Below are positions 8,607-17,833 of a DNA stretch of 64,000 nucleotides, piece by piece. The position numbers and the translations under genes were made by a program. A model generated the notes under the pieces. The model worked only from the letters and a program-made list of their open reading frames with translations. It had not been told where the DNA came from and ran no database searches. This stretch comes from Streptomyces niveus (lineage in GTDB: Bacteria; Actinomycetota; Actinomycetes; Streptomycetales; Streptomycetaceae): contig NZ_CP018047.1 in the NCBI RefSeq assembly GCF_002009175.1, positions 2,976,001 through 3,040,000 of the forward strand, written 5' to 3'. How positions within the stretch are numbered: the stretch's first letter is position 1; every line of letters begins with the position of its first letter.

Positions 8607-10313
8607 TCACAAGGGCACGATGTCCGGCGCCCCGAGCCGCGCCGCGTCCGCCGTCAGGTCGTCCGGCTGGCGCTGCGACTCGCGCTCCGCCTCCACCCGC
8701 TTGCGGTAGTGCTCGACCTCCTTGTCGATCTGCTCCTTGTCCCAGCCGAGCACCGGCGCCATCAGCTCCGCGCACTCGCGCGCGCTGCGCGTCCCGCGGT
8801 CGAACGTCTCGATCGAGATCCTCGTCCGCCTCGTGAGGACGTCGTCGAGATGGCGCGCCCCCTCGTGCGACGCCGCGTACACGACCTCGGCCCGCAGATA
8901 GTCCTCGGCCGCGGCCAGCGGCTCGCCGAGCCGGGGGTCGGCCGCGATGAGCTCCAGCAACTCCTCGACCATCGCCCCGTACCGGTTGAGCAGATGCTCC
9001 ACGCGCACCACGTGGAGTCCGGTCCGCGCGGCGATCCCCGCCCGCGCGTTCCACAGGGCGCGGTAGCCCTCGGCGCCGAGCAGCGGGGTGTCCTCCGTCA
9101 CGCAGGCCGCCACCCGCTGGTCCAGCCCGTGCACCGCCTCGTCCACCGCGTCCTTGGCCATGACCCGGTACGTCGTGTACTTGCCGCCCGCCACGACGAC
9201 CATGCCCGGTACCGGGTGCGCCACCGTGTGCTCGCGCGACAGCTTGCTCGTCGCGTCGGACTCGCCGGCCAGCAGCGGGCGCAGCCCGGCGTACACCCCC
9301 TCCACGTCGTCACGCGTCAGCGGTACGGAGAGGACCGAGTTGACGTGTTCCAGGAGATAGTCGATGTCCGCGCTGGAGGCGGCCGGATGCGCCTTGTCGA
9401 GGTCCCAGTCGGTGTCGGTGGTGCCGACGATCCAGTGCCTGCCCCAGGGGATGACGAAGAGCACCGACTTCTCGGTCCGCAGGATCAGCCCGGTCGAGGA
9501 GTGGATGCGGTCCTTGGGGACGACCAGATGGATGCCCTTGGACGCCCGGACGTGGAACTGTCCGCGCTCACCTATCAGCGCCTGGGTGTCGTCCGTCCAG
9601 ACCCCTGTCGCGTTGACGATCTGCTTCGCCCGGATCTCGTACTCACCGCCGCCGTCCACGTCACGCACGCGGGCTCCGACGACCCGCTCGCCCTCACGCA
9701 GGAAGCCGACCACACGGGCCCTGCTGGCGACATGCGCGCCGTAACTCGCCGCAGTACGCACCAGGGTGGCCACATAGCGCGCGTCGTCCATCTGCGCGTC
9801 GTAGTACTGCAACGCGCCGACCAGGGCGTCCTTCTTGAGCGCGGGCGCGACGCGCAGCGCGTGCCGGCGGGAGAGATGCCGGTGCGTCGGCAGGCCGCGG
9901 CCGTGGCCCGACGAGAACGACATCGCGTCGTACAGCGCGACGCCCGATCCCGCGTAGAGCCGCTCCCAGCCCTTGTGCTGCAACGGATAGAGGAACGGCA
10001 CCGGCTTCACCAGATGCGGGGCCAGCCGCTCCAGCAGCAGCCCGCGCTCCTTGAGCGCCTCTCTGACGAGCCCGAAGTCGAGCATCTCCAGATAGCGCAG
10101 CCCGCCGTGGATCAGCTTGCTCGACCGGCTCGATGTGCCCGAGGCCCAGTCGCGCGCCTCCACGAGCCCGGTCGCGAGTCCGCGGGTCACGGCGTCGAGC
10201 GCGGTCCCCGCGCCGACCACACCCGCGCCCACGACCAGCACGTCCAGTTCGCGCTCGGCCATCCCTGCCAGAGCCGTGGCGCGCTCCTCCGGTCCCAGTG
10301 TCGCTGTCCTCAC
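8607..10313 (-). CDS. glpD: Aerobic glycerol-3-phosphate dehydrogenase (FAD)
   Basis: 568 residues from the GTG at 10313, which has a GGGAGG ribosome site; an upstream start at 10370 is less likely. It oxidises sn-glycerol 3-phosphate to dihydroxyacetone phosphate at the membrane, passing electrons through FAD to quinone. The FAD dinucleotide fold shows as VLVVGAGVVGAG near residue 24, followed by ARDWASGTSSRSSKLIHGGLRY-type family sequence (GTSSRSSK, LIHGGLRYLE). It also has IVNATGVWTD, the WGRHWIVGTTDTDW block, and a C-terminal DAO_C-like helical domain. The length suits the family. It stands alone, without glpF/glpK, between a kinase gene and a divergent nucleotide-sugar dehydrogenase gene, so it is likely a second glpD copy outside the glycerol operon. 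Confidence 0.93.
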   Translation of the reverse strand: MRTATLGPEERATALAGMAERELDVLVVGAGVVGAGTALDAVTRGLATGLVEARDWASGTSSRSSKLIHGGLRYLEMLDFGLVREALKERGLLLERLAPHLVKPVPFLYPLQHKGWERLYAGSGVALYDAMSFSSGHGRGLPTHRHLSRRHALRVAPALKKDALVGALQYYDAQMDDARYVATLVRTAASYGAHVASRARVVGFLREGERVVGARVRDVDGGGEYEIRAKQIVNATGVWTDDTQALIGERGQFHVRASKGIHLVVPKDRIHSSTGLILRTEKSVLFVIPWGRHWIVGTTDTDWDLDKAHPAASSADIDYLLEHVNSVLSVPLTRDDVEGVYAGLRPLLAGESDATSKLSREHTVAHPVPGMVVVAGGKYTTYRVMAKDAVDEAVHGLDQRVAACVTEDTPLLGAEGYRALWNARAGIAARTGLHVVRVEHLLNRYGAMVEELLELIAADPRLGEPLAAAEDYLRAEVVYAASHEGARHLDDVLTRRTRISIETFDRGTRSARECAELMAPVLGWDKEQIDKEVEHYRKRVEAERESQRQPDDLTADAARLGAPDIVPL

Positions 10314-10444
10314 CGCTGCCTCCCGTCGCCCCCCGTGTTGTTCGGGCACTTCGATTCTGTCCGGACTCACCGACTTCAGCCACCGGCTGTGGACAACACC
10401 GGCTGAAGATCGGATCAGGCCCAGGAAATCCTCAGATATGTCCC

Positions 10445-10482
10445 GCCATGTACGGCCATGTAATGACGCATATCGGTCATAT
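10445..10482. promoter_or_regulatory. AT-rich direct-repeat block in the glpD/dehydrogenase divergent region
   Basis: In the 257-bp space between divergent starts, GCCATGTA occurs twice exactly 10 bp apart (10445 and 10455), and CATAT twice 9 bp apart (10469 and 10478). Helical-turn spacing and local AT richness suggest an operator or promoter region. I cannot name the regulator or find a clear -35/-10 pair. Confidence 0.3.
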
Positions 10483-10570
10483 TTACGCCTAGTCTGACAT
10501 TGCGCTCGCTCGTTCTGTCCACACGGGTTGCGCCCTCTGTCTCCTCCGGTTATGGGAAAGGACGGCCCAC

Positions 10571-11833
10571 ATGCCCGCAGACCTCGCCGTCATCGGACTC
10601 GGTCATCTCGGCCTGCCCCTCGCCCAGGCCGCCGTGGCCGCCGGCATCGAGACCGTCGGCTACGACACCGATCCACGGCCCGTCGCCGAACTGGCCGCGG
10701 GCCGTACCCCCGTCGACGGCTCACTCACCCCCTCCGACGTCCGCCGCATGCTCTCCGGCGGCTTCCGGCCCACCACCAACCCGACGGAACTCGGCCGCGT
10801 CCGTACCGCCGTCATCTGCGCGCCCACCCCGCTCGGCCCCGACCGCACCCTCGACCTCAGCGCCGTCGGCGAGGCCGCGCGCGCCCTGGCCGCCCGGCTG
10901 CGCCCGCACACCACCGTGCTGCTCGAATCACCGGCCGGGCCCGGCACCACCGAGGGATTCCTGCGCACCATCCTGGAAGAGGGATCGGGCCTTCGCGCCG
11001 GACGCGACTTCCACCTGGCCTACTCACCCACCCGCCTCGACCCTGGCAGCCGTACCCACGGCCTCGCCAACACCCCCAAGGTGATCGGCGGACTCACCCC
11101 CGCCTGCACCGAATCGGCCGCCGCCTTCTACGGACGCCTCACCGACAAGGTCGTCCGCGCGCGCGGACCGCGCGAGGCCGAGACGGTCAAGCTCCTCGAA
11201 ACCAACTTCAGGCACGTCAACATCGCCCTCGTCAACGAGATGGCCGTGCTCTGCCACGACCTCGGCGTCGACCTCTGGGACGTCATCCGGTGCGCCGAGA
11301 CCAAGCCCTTCGGCTTCCAGGCCTTCCGCCCCGGCCCCGGCGTCGGCGGCCACGGGGTCCCCATGGACCCCAGCTACCTCCCGCACGCGGGCCGCACCCC
11401 CGGCCACCCGCTGCGGATGGTCGGTCTCGCCCAGGAGATCAACGGCCGCATGCCGCAGTACGTGATCCAGCGCTGCGCCACGCTCCTCAACGAGCACGGC
11501 AAGTCCGCCCGCGGCGCCCGCGTCCTGCTGCTCGGCGTCACCTACAAGCCGGACCACGCCGACCAGGAGAGCTCACCGGCCACCGAGATCGCCTGCCGGC
11601 TGATGGACCTCGGCGCGACCGTCAGCTACCAGGACCCGCATGTCCTCGACTGGCGCGTACGCGATGTGCCGGTCCCGCGCGCCGACTCTCTTTACGAGGC
11701 CGCGGCGCAGGCGGATCTGACGGTGCTGCTCCAGCACCACCGCACGTACGACCTCCAAGGCCTCGCGGTGAAGGCACAGTTGCTGCTCGACACCAGAGGA
11801 GCGAGCCCGGCGGGCGCGGCGTACCGCCTCTGA
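10571..11833 (+). CDS. UDP-glucose/GDP-mannose dehydrogenase family protein lacking catalytic Cys
   Basis: 420 residues; ATG follows AAAGGA. The family (WecC/Ugd type) oxidises nucleotide sugars to uronic acids with NAD. The Rossmann start is LAVIGLGHLGLPLA. The middle helix block AETVKLLETNFRHVNIALVNEM and the TKPFGFQAFRPGPGVGGH segment are typical of WecC-like members, as is the C-terminal domain (VLLLGVTYKPDHADQESSPA). The active-site motif, usually GGHCIPVDP, reads GGHGVPMDP, so the nucleophilic Cys is Gly262. Without it the two-step oxidation to the acid should fail; the protein could be inactive, make an aldehyde, or do another job. No capsule or sugar-transfer genes are next to it. Confidence 0.82.
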   Translation: MPADLAVIGLGHLGLPLAQAAVAAGIETVGYDTDPRPVAELAAGRTPVDGSLTPSDVRRMLSGGFRPTTNPTELGRVRTAVICAPTPLGPDRTLDLSAVGEAARALAARLRPHTTVLLESPAGPGTTEGFLRTILEEGSGLRAGRDFHLAYSPTRLDPGSRTHGLANTPKVIGGLTPACTESAAAFYGRLTDKVVRARGPREAETVKLLETNFRHVNIALVNEMAVLCHDLGVDLWDVIRCAETKPFGFQAFRPGPGVGGHGVPMDPSYLPHAGRTPGHPLRMVGLAQEINGRMPQYVIQRCATLLNEHGKSARGARVLLLGVTYKPDHADQESSPATEIACRLMDLGATVSYQDPHVLDWRVRDVPVPRADSLYEAAAQADLTVLLQHHRTYDLQGLAVKAQLLLDTRGASPAGAAYRL

Positions 11834-11972
11834 GGCGACGACACCCGCCGTCCTCCCCCGCCGCGCACCCGCCCTCCACCGCCCGGGAATTGCCTACGGC
11901 GCTGTCGTGACGGACTGCTATGGTCCAGGGCGCTCGCACAACGGTGCGAGCTTTCCTTGGGGGATTCTTCAC

Positions 11973-12476
11973 ATGAGCCAGTCTGTTCCGCCGCCCGGAA
12001 ACCCGTTCGCCGGCGGCCCCGTCCCGCCCGGCCCCGGCAACCCGTTCGCCGGCGGCCCGTTCACCCCGGCCCCGCCGGTCCGCGACAACGTGGGCCTCGG
12101 TCTGGCGGCCGCGGCCGGTACCGCGATCGCCGCCGCCGCCATCTACGGCGGAATCGCCGGCGCCATCGAGAGCGAGATCGGTTTCGCCGCCATCGCAGTC
12201 GGCTTCGTCATCGGTCTGGTCGCGGGCAAGGTCGGCGGACGCAACCCGATCCTGGCCGTGGTCAGCGCCGTGTTCGCGCTCGCCGCCGTCTACCTGGGCC
12301 AGATCTTCGGCATCGCGATCATCGGTGCCGAGGAGCTGGGCCTGTCGGTGACGGAGATGCTGTTCGACCACTTCAGCCTGCTGACGGAAGCGTGGAACGC
12401 GGGCAAGGAGGCGATGACCTTCCTCTTCTTCGCCCTCGCCGCGTTCGCGGCCTTCTCGGGCGCCAAGAAGGCCTGA
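11973..12476 (+). CDS. Small four-helix membrane protein, unknown function
   Basis: 167 residues from ATG 11973, set by the GGGGGA site 7 bp upstream. The first 35 residues are Pro/Gly-rich with a duplicated NPFAGGP motif. About four hydrophobic segments follow: GLGLAAAAGTAIAAAAIYGG, IGFAAIAVGFVIGLVAG, ILAVVSAVFALAAVYLG and a C-terminal AMTFLFFALAAFAAF. A DUF-type membrane protein with a Pro-rich cytoplasmic tail is common in Streptomyces; I cannot assign a function. It is monocistronic, ending at a strong hairpin. Confidence 0.75.
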   Translation: MSQSVPPPGNPFAGGPVPPGPGNPFAGGPFTPAPPVRDNVGLGLAAAAGTAIAAAAIYGGIAGAIESEIGFAAIAVGFVIGLVAGKVGGRNPILAVVSAVFALAAVYLGQIFGIAIIGAEELGLSVTEMLFDHFSLLTEAWNAGKEAMTFLFFALAAFAAFSGAKKA

Positions 12477-12492
12477 GCCCAGGCCGAAAGGC

Positions 12493-12524
12493 GGTGCCCC
12501 GGACCGCGTACGGTCCGGGGCACC
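12493..12524. terminator. Bidirectional terminator, 14-bp perfect stem
   Basis: A perfect 14-bp GC-rich inverted repeat with loop CGTA lies between two convergent genes (membrane protein ending 12476, guaB3 ending 12540). Confidence 0.8.
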
Positions 12525-12539
12525 TTCGTCAGTGCGGCC

Positions 12540-13664
12540 TCAGCGGCTGTGCTGCGAGTCCGCGACCGTCACCTCGACGCGCTGGAACTCCTTGAGTTCG
12601 CTGTAACCCGTCGTCGCCATCGCCCTCTTGAGCGCGCCGAAGAAGTTCATCGAACCGTCCGGGCTGTGCGAGGGACCGGTCAGGATCTCCTCGGTCGTCC
12701 CCACGATGCCCAGGTCCACGAGCTTGCCGCGCGGCACGTCCTCGTGGACGGCCTCCATGCCCCAGTGGTGCCCCTTGCCCGGCGCGTCGTTCGCCCGCGC
12801 CAGCGGGGAGCCCATCATCACCGCGTCGGCCCCGCAGGCCACGGCCTTGGGCAGGTCGCCGGACCAGCCGACACCGCCGTCCGCGATGACGTGCACGTAC
12901 CGGCCGCCGGACTCGTCCATGTAGTCGCGCCGGGCTGCGGCCACGTCCGCGACCGCGGTCGCCATCGGCACCTGGATGCCCAGCACGTTACGGGTGGTGT
13001 GCGCGGCCCCGCCGCCGAAGCCCACCAGCACACCGGCGGCGCCGGTGCGCATCAGGTGCAGCGACGCGGTGTACGTGGCGCAGCCGCCGACGATGACCGG
13101 GACGTCCAGCTCGTAGATGAACTGCTTCAGGTTCAGCGGCTCGGCCGCGCCGGAGACGTGCTCGGCGGAGACCGTCGTCCCGCGGATGACGAAGATGTCC
13201 ACCCCGGCGTCCACGACGGCCTTGGAGAACTGCGCGGTGCGCTGCGGCGAGAGCGCGGCGGCCGTGACCACGCCCGAGTCGCGCACCTCCTTGATGCGCC
13301 GCCCGATCAGCTCTTCCTGGATCGGCGCGGCGTAGATCTCCTGGAGCCTGCGGTTGGCGGTCGCCTCGTCCAGCTCGGCGATCTCGTCCAGCAGCGGCTG
13401 CGGGTCCTCGTAACGGGTCCACAGACCTTCGAGGTTGAGCACACCGAGACCGCCCAGCTCACCGATGCGGATCGCGGTGCTCGGCGACACCACGGAGTCC
13501 ATGGGGGCGGCCAGGAACGGCAGCTCGAAGCGGTAGGCGTCGATCTGCCAGGCGATCGAGACCTCCTTCGGGTCGCGGGTGCGCCGGCTGGGGACGACGG
13601 CGATGTCGTCGAAGGCGTACGCGCGGCGTCCGCGCTTGCCGCGGCCGATCTCGATCTCAGTCAC
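12540..13664 (-). CDS. guaB3: GuaB3 family IMP dehydrogenase-related protein
   Basis: 374 residues from a GTG at 13664, the usual size for the actinobacterial GuaB3 family. It is a TIM barrel like IMPDH (FELPFLAAPMDSVVSPSTAI, VHVIADGGVGWSGDLPKA, GADAVMMGSPLA) but has no CBS domains. The IMPDH active-site loop, GPGSICTTR in GuaB, reads FGGGAAHTTR here (about 218), so the catalytic Cys is absent. It is therefore not expected to act as a normal IMP dehydrogenase; the family is poorly understood and some cyanobacterial members act as GMP reductases. It lies downstream of guaB with a 95-bp gap, as in mycobacteria and other streptomycetes. Confidence 0.9.
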   Translation of the reverse strand: MTEIEIGRGKRGRRAYAFDDIAVVPSRRTRDPKEVSIAWQIDAYRFELPFLAAPMDSVVSPSTAIRIGELGGLGVLNLEGLWTRYEDPQPLLDEIAELDEATANRRLQEIYAAPIQEELIGRRIKEVRDSGVVTAAALSPQRTAQFSKAVVDAGVDIFVIRGTTVSAEHVSGAAEPLNLKQFIYELDVPVIVGGCATYTASLHLMRTGAAGVLVGFGGGAAHTTRNVLGIQVPMATAVADVAAARRDYMDESGGRYVHVIADGGVGWSGDLPKAVACGADAVMMGSPLARANDAPGKGHHWGMEAVHEDVPRGKLVDLGIVGTTEEILTGPSHSPDGSMNFFGALKRAMATTGYSELKEFQRVEVTVADSQHSR

Positions 13665-13759
13665 GATGTGGGGCCTTTCCTCTGCGTCAGCCGTCCCAGT
13701 ATCCCCGACACACCGATGCCGCCGGTGAGGGGCTGGCCACCGGCGGCATCGGGACGGGT

Positions 13760-15304
<1,545 letters not shown>

Positions 15305-15335
15305 CTAACGGGCGTCGCGGGGGTCTCATTCCACG

Positions 15336-15423
15336 GTCACCATGATCAGGTTCCTCCGAAGCCTCGATCGGGTCCCTGGGCGACCTCGATCGGCTCCCGC
15401 GGTCGCCATGATCGACTCCCACG
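15336..15423. repeat. Four 22-bp tandem repeats upstream of guaB
   Basis: Four imperfect units (15336, 15358, 15380, 15402) each carry GATC at the same offset (15344, 15366, 15388, 15410), an exact 22-bp period. The shared pattern is CC, two bases, GATC, then about three bases and TCC(C). They fill the space between the sigD stop and the guaB leader, 74-161 bp before the guaB start. Two helical turns per unit fits an operator array; slippage-derived repeats are the alternative. Confidence 0.8.
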
Positions 15424-15433
15424 GGCCGCGCCC

Positions 15434-16009
15434 CTACTGCTCGGCCAGCGCCCGCAGTCTGCTGAGCGCGCGGTGCTGTGCGACCCGTACGGCGCCCGGC
15501 GACATCCCCAGCATCTGGCCGGTCTCCTCGGCGGTCAGCCCCACGGCGACCCGCAGCACGAGCAGCTCGCGCTGATTGTCCGGGAGGTTGGCGAGGAGCT
15601 TCTTCGCCCACTCGGCGTCGCTGCTGAGCAGCGCCCGCTCCTCCGGGCCGAGGGAGTCGTCGGGCCGTTCGGGCATCTCGTCCGAGGGCACGGCCGTCGA
15701 CCCCGGGTGCCGCATGGCGGCCCGCTGGAGATCGGCGACCTTGTGCGCGGCGATGGCGAAGACGAACGCCTCGAAGGGCCTGCCGGTGTCCTTGTAGCGC
15801 GGCAGCGCCATCAGCACGGCGACGCAGACCTCCTGCGCGAGATCCTCCGTGAAGTGCCGTGCGTCACCGGGCAGTCGGTTCAGCCGGGTGCGGCAGTAGC
15901 GCAGCGCGAGAGGGTGCACATGAGCCAGGAGATCGTGCGTGGCCCGCCCGTCGCCCTCGACGGCACGGTGAACGAGCGCACCGATCACCGTGGTCTCGTC
16001 ATCGCGCAT
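15434..16009 (-). CDS. sigD: RNA polymerase sigma factor SigD (group 4-like)
   Basis: 191 residues from ATG 16009 (MRDDETT); an in-frame start about 30 codons upstream (MGSSAP) has a better GGGGAGGG site and cannot be excluded. Region 2 shows as [16 protein letters not shown] and [17 protein letters not shown] with [10 protein letters not shown]. Region 4 is [20 protein letters not shown] with the helix-turn-helix [20 protein letters not shown]. The setting next to guaB/guaB3 and a whiB-type gene parallels the mycobacterial sigD neighbourhood. No anti-sigma gene is adjacent. Confidence 0.9.
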   Translation of the reverse strand: MRDDETTVIGALVHRAVEGDGRATHDLLAHVHPLALRYCRTRLNRLPGDARHFTEDLAQEVCVAVLMALPRYKDTGRPFEAFVFAIAAHKVADLQRAAMRHPGSTAVPSDEMPERPDDSLGPEERALLSSDAEWAKKLLANLPDNQRELLVLRVAVGLTAEETGQMLGMSPGAVRVAQHRALSRLRALAEQ

Positions 16010-16312
16010 CGGACCATGGTGCCTCGGCCTCTGCGGATCCGTGGCACCGCGTTCATAGTTGTGCACCGAAGCGTTATGAGTAGGTGCGGAGGAACCCATC
16101 TGCTGCGCCCTCCCCTTCCGCTCGCCCGACTCGTCCCCGAGGAACTCCACAACTCAAGGATGCGGCATCGGGCGGGAAACTGTGGCGCGCGGGCACCGAT
16201 GACCCTCTCCGCCGCCCCGCCCACCGCACGGCGGACGGGGTTCCGCGACTCTCCGGACGAGCTGTTCGTACCGCTGCGACCAGGCACCTTGAGGTCCGGT
16301 CGGCGACAGAAC

Positions 16313-16924
16313 CTAGCGGACCAGGCCCCAGCGGAATCCGAGAGCGACGGCATGCGCGCGGTCCGAGGCGCCGAGCTTTTTGAACAGCCGGCGGGCATGG
16401 GTCTTGACCGTGTCCTCCGAGAGGAAGAGCTCGCGCCCGATCTCCGCGTTGGACCGGCCGTGGCTCATGCCTTCGAGGACCTGGATCTCGCGTGCGGTGA
16501 GCGTGGGCGCGGCGCCCATCTCGGCCGACCGGAGCCGGCGCGGGGCGAGCCGCCACGTCGGGTCGGCGAGCGCCTGGGTGACCGTCGCGCGCAACTCGGC
16601 GCGGGACGCGTCCTTGTGCAGATAGCCGCGGGCGCCGGCGGCGACCGCGAGCGCGACACCGTCCAGGTCCTCGGCGACCGTGAGCATGATGATCCGGGCG
16701 CCCGGATCGGCGGACAGCAGTCGGCGGACGGTCTCGACGCCGCCCAGACCGGGCATGCGAACGTCCATCAGAATCAGGTCCGAGCGGTCGGCGCCCCAGC
16801 GGCGGAGAACTTCCTCACCGTTGGCCGCGGTCGTCACGCGCTCGACACCGGGCACGGTCGCAACCGCGCGGCGCAGCGCCTCTCGGGCAAGCGGGGAGTC
16901 GTCGCAGACGAGGACGGATGTCAT
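16313..16924 (-). CDS. bldM: Developmental response regulator BldM
   Basis: 203 residues, the expected BldM length. The receiver domain has VCDDSP and the usual phospho-acceptor position Asp54 (ILMDVRMPG), plus LTVAED and GYLHKD. It is joined to a LuxR/NarL-type helix-turn-helix (LTAREIQVLEGMSHGRSNAE, then LSEDTVKTHARRL). In Streptomyces BldM is an orphan regulator needed for aerial hyphae; as a homodimer or with WhiI it switches on groups of sporulation genes. No sensor kinase gene is nearby. A sigma-BldN-type promoter lies 124 bp upstream of the start, and whiD is divergent. Confidence 0.96.
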   Translation of the reverse strand: MTSVLVCDDSPLAREALRRAVATVPGVERVTTAANGEEVLRRWGADRSDLILMDVRMPGLGGVETVRRLLSADPGARIIMLTVAEDLDGVALAVAAGARGYLHKDASRAELRATVTQALADPTWRLAPRRLRSAEMGAAPTLTAREIQVLEGMSHGRSNAEIGRELFLSEDTVKTHARRLFKKLGASDRAHAVALGFRWGLVR

Positions 16925-17387
16925 GGCCGCCCTCCGCAGCTGATGCGCGTCACGTTGAGCCTCCAGGCTGAGTACTTGTGGTCACCTGTGCGATTGACGC
17001 CATCGGACATGTGCCCGATCGCCTGTTCCTTCAACCGCCTCGACCACTCAACGACGGTCACTCGAAAGAGTTACGGGTCCGGAATCGCCTTCGGCACTCT
17101 ACGTGAGGACGCGCACACAGAGCAGAGCCTCGCAGGTCATGTCTCGATCACTCTGAGCTATGCCCCATTTAGCTCTATTTCTTCCCTTTTTTTGGTGTCT
17201 GTGGCTAGATTCGCAATGAGTCATATTTACATCTACTTACACAGGAGATGTACGGTCGTGGGCACGACGTGTTCAGCACGTCGGGCTCGTATCCGGCGCG
17301 CCAGGGCGCTCTCAGGCCCTGACCAGACCAGGAAGACAGGGCCTCGCGGCCCGTATCCGCCTCCACGGATTCAAGGGGACATGAGCA
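16925..17387. other. bldM-whiD divergent regulatory region
   Basis: 463 bp with no gene I accept. It contains the bldM promoter (17048-17075) on the minus strand and the whiD leader on the plus strand. An AT-rich, pyrimidine-rich tract lies around 17160-17240, and a CGACGTG/CACGTCG inverted repeat with a 5-nt loop (17265-17283) sits in the whiD leader. I cannot place the whiD start site from sequence alone. Confidence 0.7.
17048..17075 (-). promoter_or_regulatory. Sigma-BldN-type promoter of bldM
   Basis: Read on the minus strand the sequence gives CGTAAC (-35, 17075-17070), exactly 16 bp, then CGTTGA (-10, 17053-17048). This matches the published sigma-BldN recognition elements, and bldM is the known direct target of sigma-BldN. 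The predicted start near 17041 gives a leader of about 117 nt. Confidence 0.9.
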
Positions 17388-17711
17388 ATGGCAGATTTCT
17401 CCCGACTTCCCGGACCGAACGCAGATCTGTGGGACTGGCAGCTCCTCGCGGCCTGTCGTGGCGTCGACAGCTCGCTGTTCTTTCACCCGGAGGGAGAACG
17501 GGGCGCCGCACGCAGCGCCCGCGAGACCTCGGCCAAGGAGGTCTGCATGAGATGCCCGGTACGCGCGCAGTGCGCGGCCCACGCCATGGCCGTGCGGGAG
17601 CCGTACGGCGTGTGGGGCGGGCTGACGGAGGACGAACGCGAGGAGCTGATGGGGCGTGCCCGCACCCGGCTGATCGCGACCTCGGGGGCGAACGGGTCGG
17701 GTCGCGCCTGA
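17388..17711 (+). CDS. whiD: WhiB-like iron-sulfur regulator WhiD
   Basis: 107 residues starting MADFSRLPGP, with AGGGGA upstream. The four cluster ligands are Cys23, Cys53, Cys56 and Cys62 (CMRCPVRAQC), followed by the WhiB-family turn GVWGGLTEDER and a basic C-terminus. WhiD binds an oxygen-sensitive [4Fe-4S] cluster and is needed for late spore maturation and septation. Divergent placement from bldM is the standard Streptomyces arrangement. Confidence 0.95.
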   Translation: MADFSRLPGPNADLWDWQLLAACRGVDSSLFFHPEGERGAARSARETSAKEVCMRCPVRAQCAAHAMAVREPYGVWGGLTEDEREELMGRARTRLIATSGANGSGRA

Positions 17712-17808
17712 CCCGCTGCGCAATCGATGCAGAAACGTTCCTGCACTTCTTGCGGGACCTCTGCGGACCCCGGCAGGAGCCCGGCCTCGGCGGGGGTGCC
17801 GCCGGAAG

Positions 17809-17833
17809 GGGCCGCGTCAGCGTGACGCGGCCC
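17809..17833. terminator. Bidirectional terminator overlapping the LysR gene 3' end
   Basis: Perfect 11-bp stem (GGGCCGCGTCA / TGACGCGGCCC) with loop GCG between convergent whiD and the LysR gene. The LysR stop codon (17817-17819) lies inside the left arm. Confidence 0.75.

Noticed and set aside
15336..15423. Possible CRISPR array
   Set aside because: The four 22-bp units are directly abutting and imperfect, with no spacers and no cas genes.
17048..17075. BldD-type AGTGA site in the bldM promoter
   Set aside because: AGTGA occurs in the spacer, but the inverted partner expected of a BldD box is missing.
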